Below the pieces are notes generated by a model, which was given only the letters and a program-made list of their open reading frames with translations, did not search any database and had not been told where the DNA came from. The translations under genes and the position numbers were made by a program. Of a stretch of DNA of 64,000 nucleotides, positions 63,703 to 64,000 are shown piece by piece. The stretch comes from Streptomyces monashensis. GTDB lineage: Bacteria > Actinomycetota > Actinomycetes > Streptomycetales > Streptomycetaceae. Numbering within the stretch: the first letter of the stretch is position 1; every line of letters begins with the position of its first letter. The stretch is from NCBI RefSeq assembly GCF_001866665.1, contig NZ_MLYO01000016.1:186001-250000 (forward strand). Reading direction: 5' to 3'.

Positions 63703-64000
63703 ATGCCCGACCTGCCGACCCCCCAGGACGCCACCGAGGCCGCGCTGTTCTCGGAGGGCTGGGACGCGGTGCTCAGTTACGCGGACCTGTGCACCTCCGG
63801 GTCCGCGACGGCCCATCAACTGGCCACCGAGGCCTTCGCGCTCGGTGTGCGCGAGGTCCGCGCGGCCGAGCGCACCCATGTGCGCGGCGCCGGCCGCCGC
63901 GGCGCCCGGCTGCCGACGATCCCGGCCCTGCTCACCGCCGTACGCGACACCGCCGTCGGCTGGGAGGCCGACGGCAACGGGCACAAGCTCGACCCCGAAC
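63703..64000 (+). CDS. Sigma-factor-like protein, 5' part only
   Basis: The first 99 codons are within the window, from ATG 63703 after GCAGGAGTCCC. The sequence has TEAALFSEGWDAVLSYADLC, ATEAFALGVREVRAAERTHV and LPTIPALLTAVRDTAVGWEA, which resemble the sigma-70 region-2-like N-terminus of large Streptomyces proteins that, in my recollection, end in a ricin-type lectin or other extracellular domain. No clear -10 recognition motif is seen. It continues beyond the window, so length and C-terminal domains are unknown. Confidence 0.55.
   Translation, partial: MPDLPTPQDATEAALFSEGWDAVLSYADLCTSGSATAHQLATEAFALGVREVRAAERTHVRGAGRRGARLPTIPALLTAVRDTAVGWEADGNGHKLDPE

Overview
This is a 64 kb chromosomal segment of a Streptomyces-type actinomycete. 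It has very high GC with strong GC3 bias, GTG and TTG starts, several leaderless-looking promoters, a subtilisin-inhibitor-like secreted protein, a mycothiol-type nitroreductase, a close homologue of the S. antibioticus macrolide glycosyltransferase OleD, and an S. coelicolor-type alditol oxidase. I see no rRNA, tRNA, CRISPR array, prophage or complete insertion sequence.

Region 1 (1-9.2 kb) is alpha-glucan/trehalose metabolism on the minus strand: treZ (cut by the window start), an M14 carboxypeptidase, treY and glgX. Interspersed on the plus strand are an FHA protein, a protease inhibitor and a wrecked MFS transporter. Region 2 (9.5-17.5 kb) holds single genes: a HEPN-family protein, a DEDDh exonuclease, an aminoglycoside-phosphotransferase-fold kinase, the OleD-like glycosyltransferase behind a palindrome-filled promoter, DUF1697, a PanE-like reductase and a DsbA-like nitroreductase.

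Region 3 (17.5-27.2 kb) is a complete assimilatory sulfate reduction operon read right to left: a cysteine-containing leader peptide, sulfite reductase, a zinc-ribbon mini-protein, cysH, cysC, cysD, cysN, a SsuABC-like ABC importer and a sirohydrochlorin chelatase. Two copies of a dispersed palindromic repeat sit inside it, one of them in frame within the mini-protein gene.

Region 4 (27.2-38.3 kb) is mixed: GNAT, a secreted protein, a GAF-domain regulator, an AidB-like acyl-CoA dehydrogenase, a BrkB-like membrane protein, an NmrA-like/AraC divergent pair, a 16-bp tandem repeat, a VC0807-type membrane protein, a second AraC-like regulator and a VOC protein.

Region 5 (38.5-61.3 kb) is a plant cell-wall/pectin side-chain island. 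It contains a carboxylesterase, a PL4 rhamnogalacturonan lyase divergent from a rhamnogalacturonan acetylesterase with LacI-like sites between them, a GH2 beta-galactosidase with a three-gene sugar importer lacking its own ATPase, a GH30 glycosidase with a ricin-type lectin domain, and a ROK repressor. The promoters of the importer operon and of ROK-GH30 share a 16-nt element, suggesting one regulon. Two decayed carbohydrate-enzyme fragments, two ICL/PEP-mutase family proteins, homocysteine methyltransferase, DJ-1/GlxA regulators and a TetR unit are interspersed. Several genes here carry short islands of rare, AT-richer codons built from recurring words (GTATAC, GACTGT, GTCGAC).

Region 6 (61.2-64 kb) has alditol oxidase divergent from a flavin-binding protein, a radical SAM protein with an atypical cysteine spacing, and the start of a sigma-factor-like protein cut by the window end.
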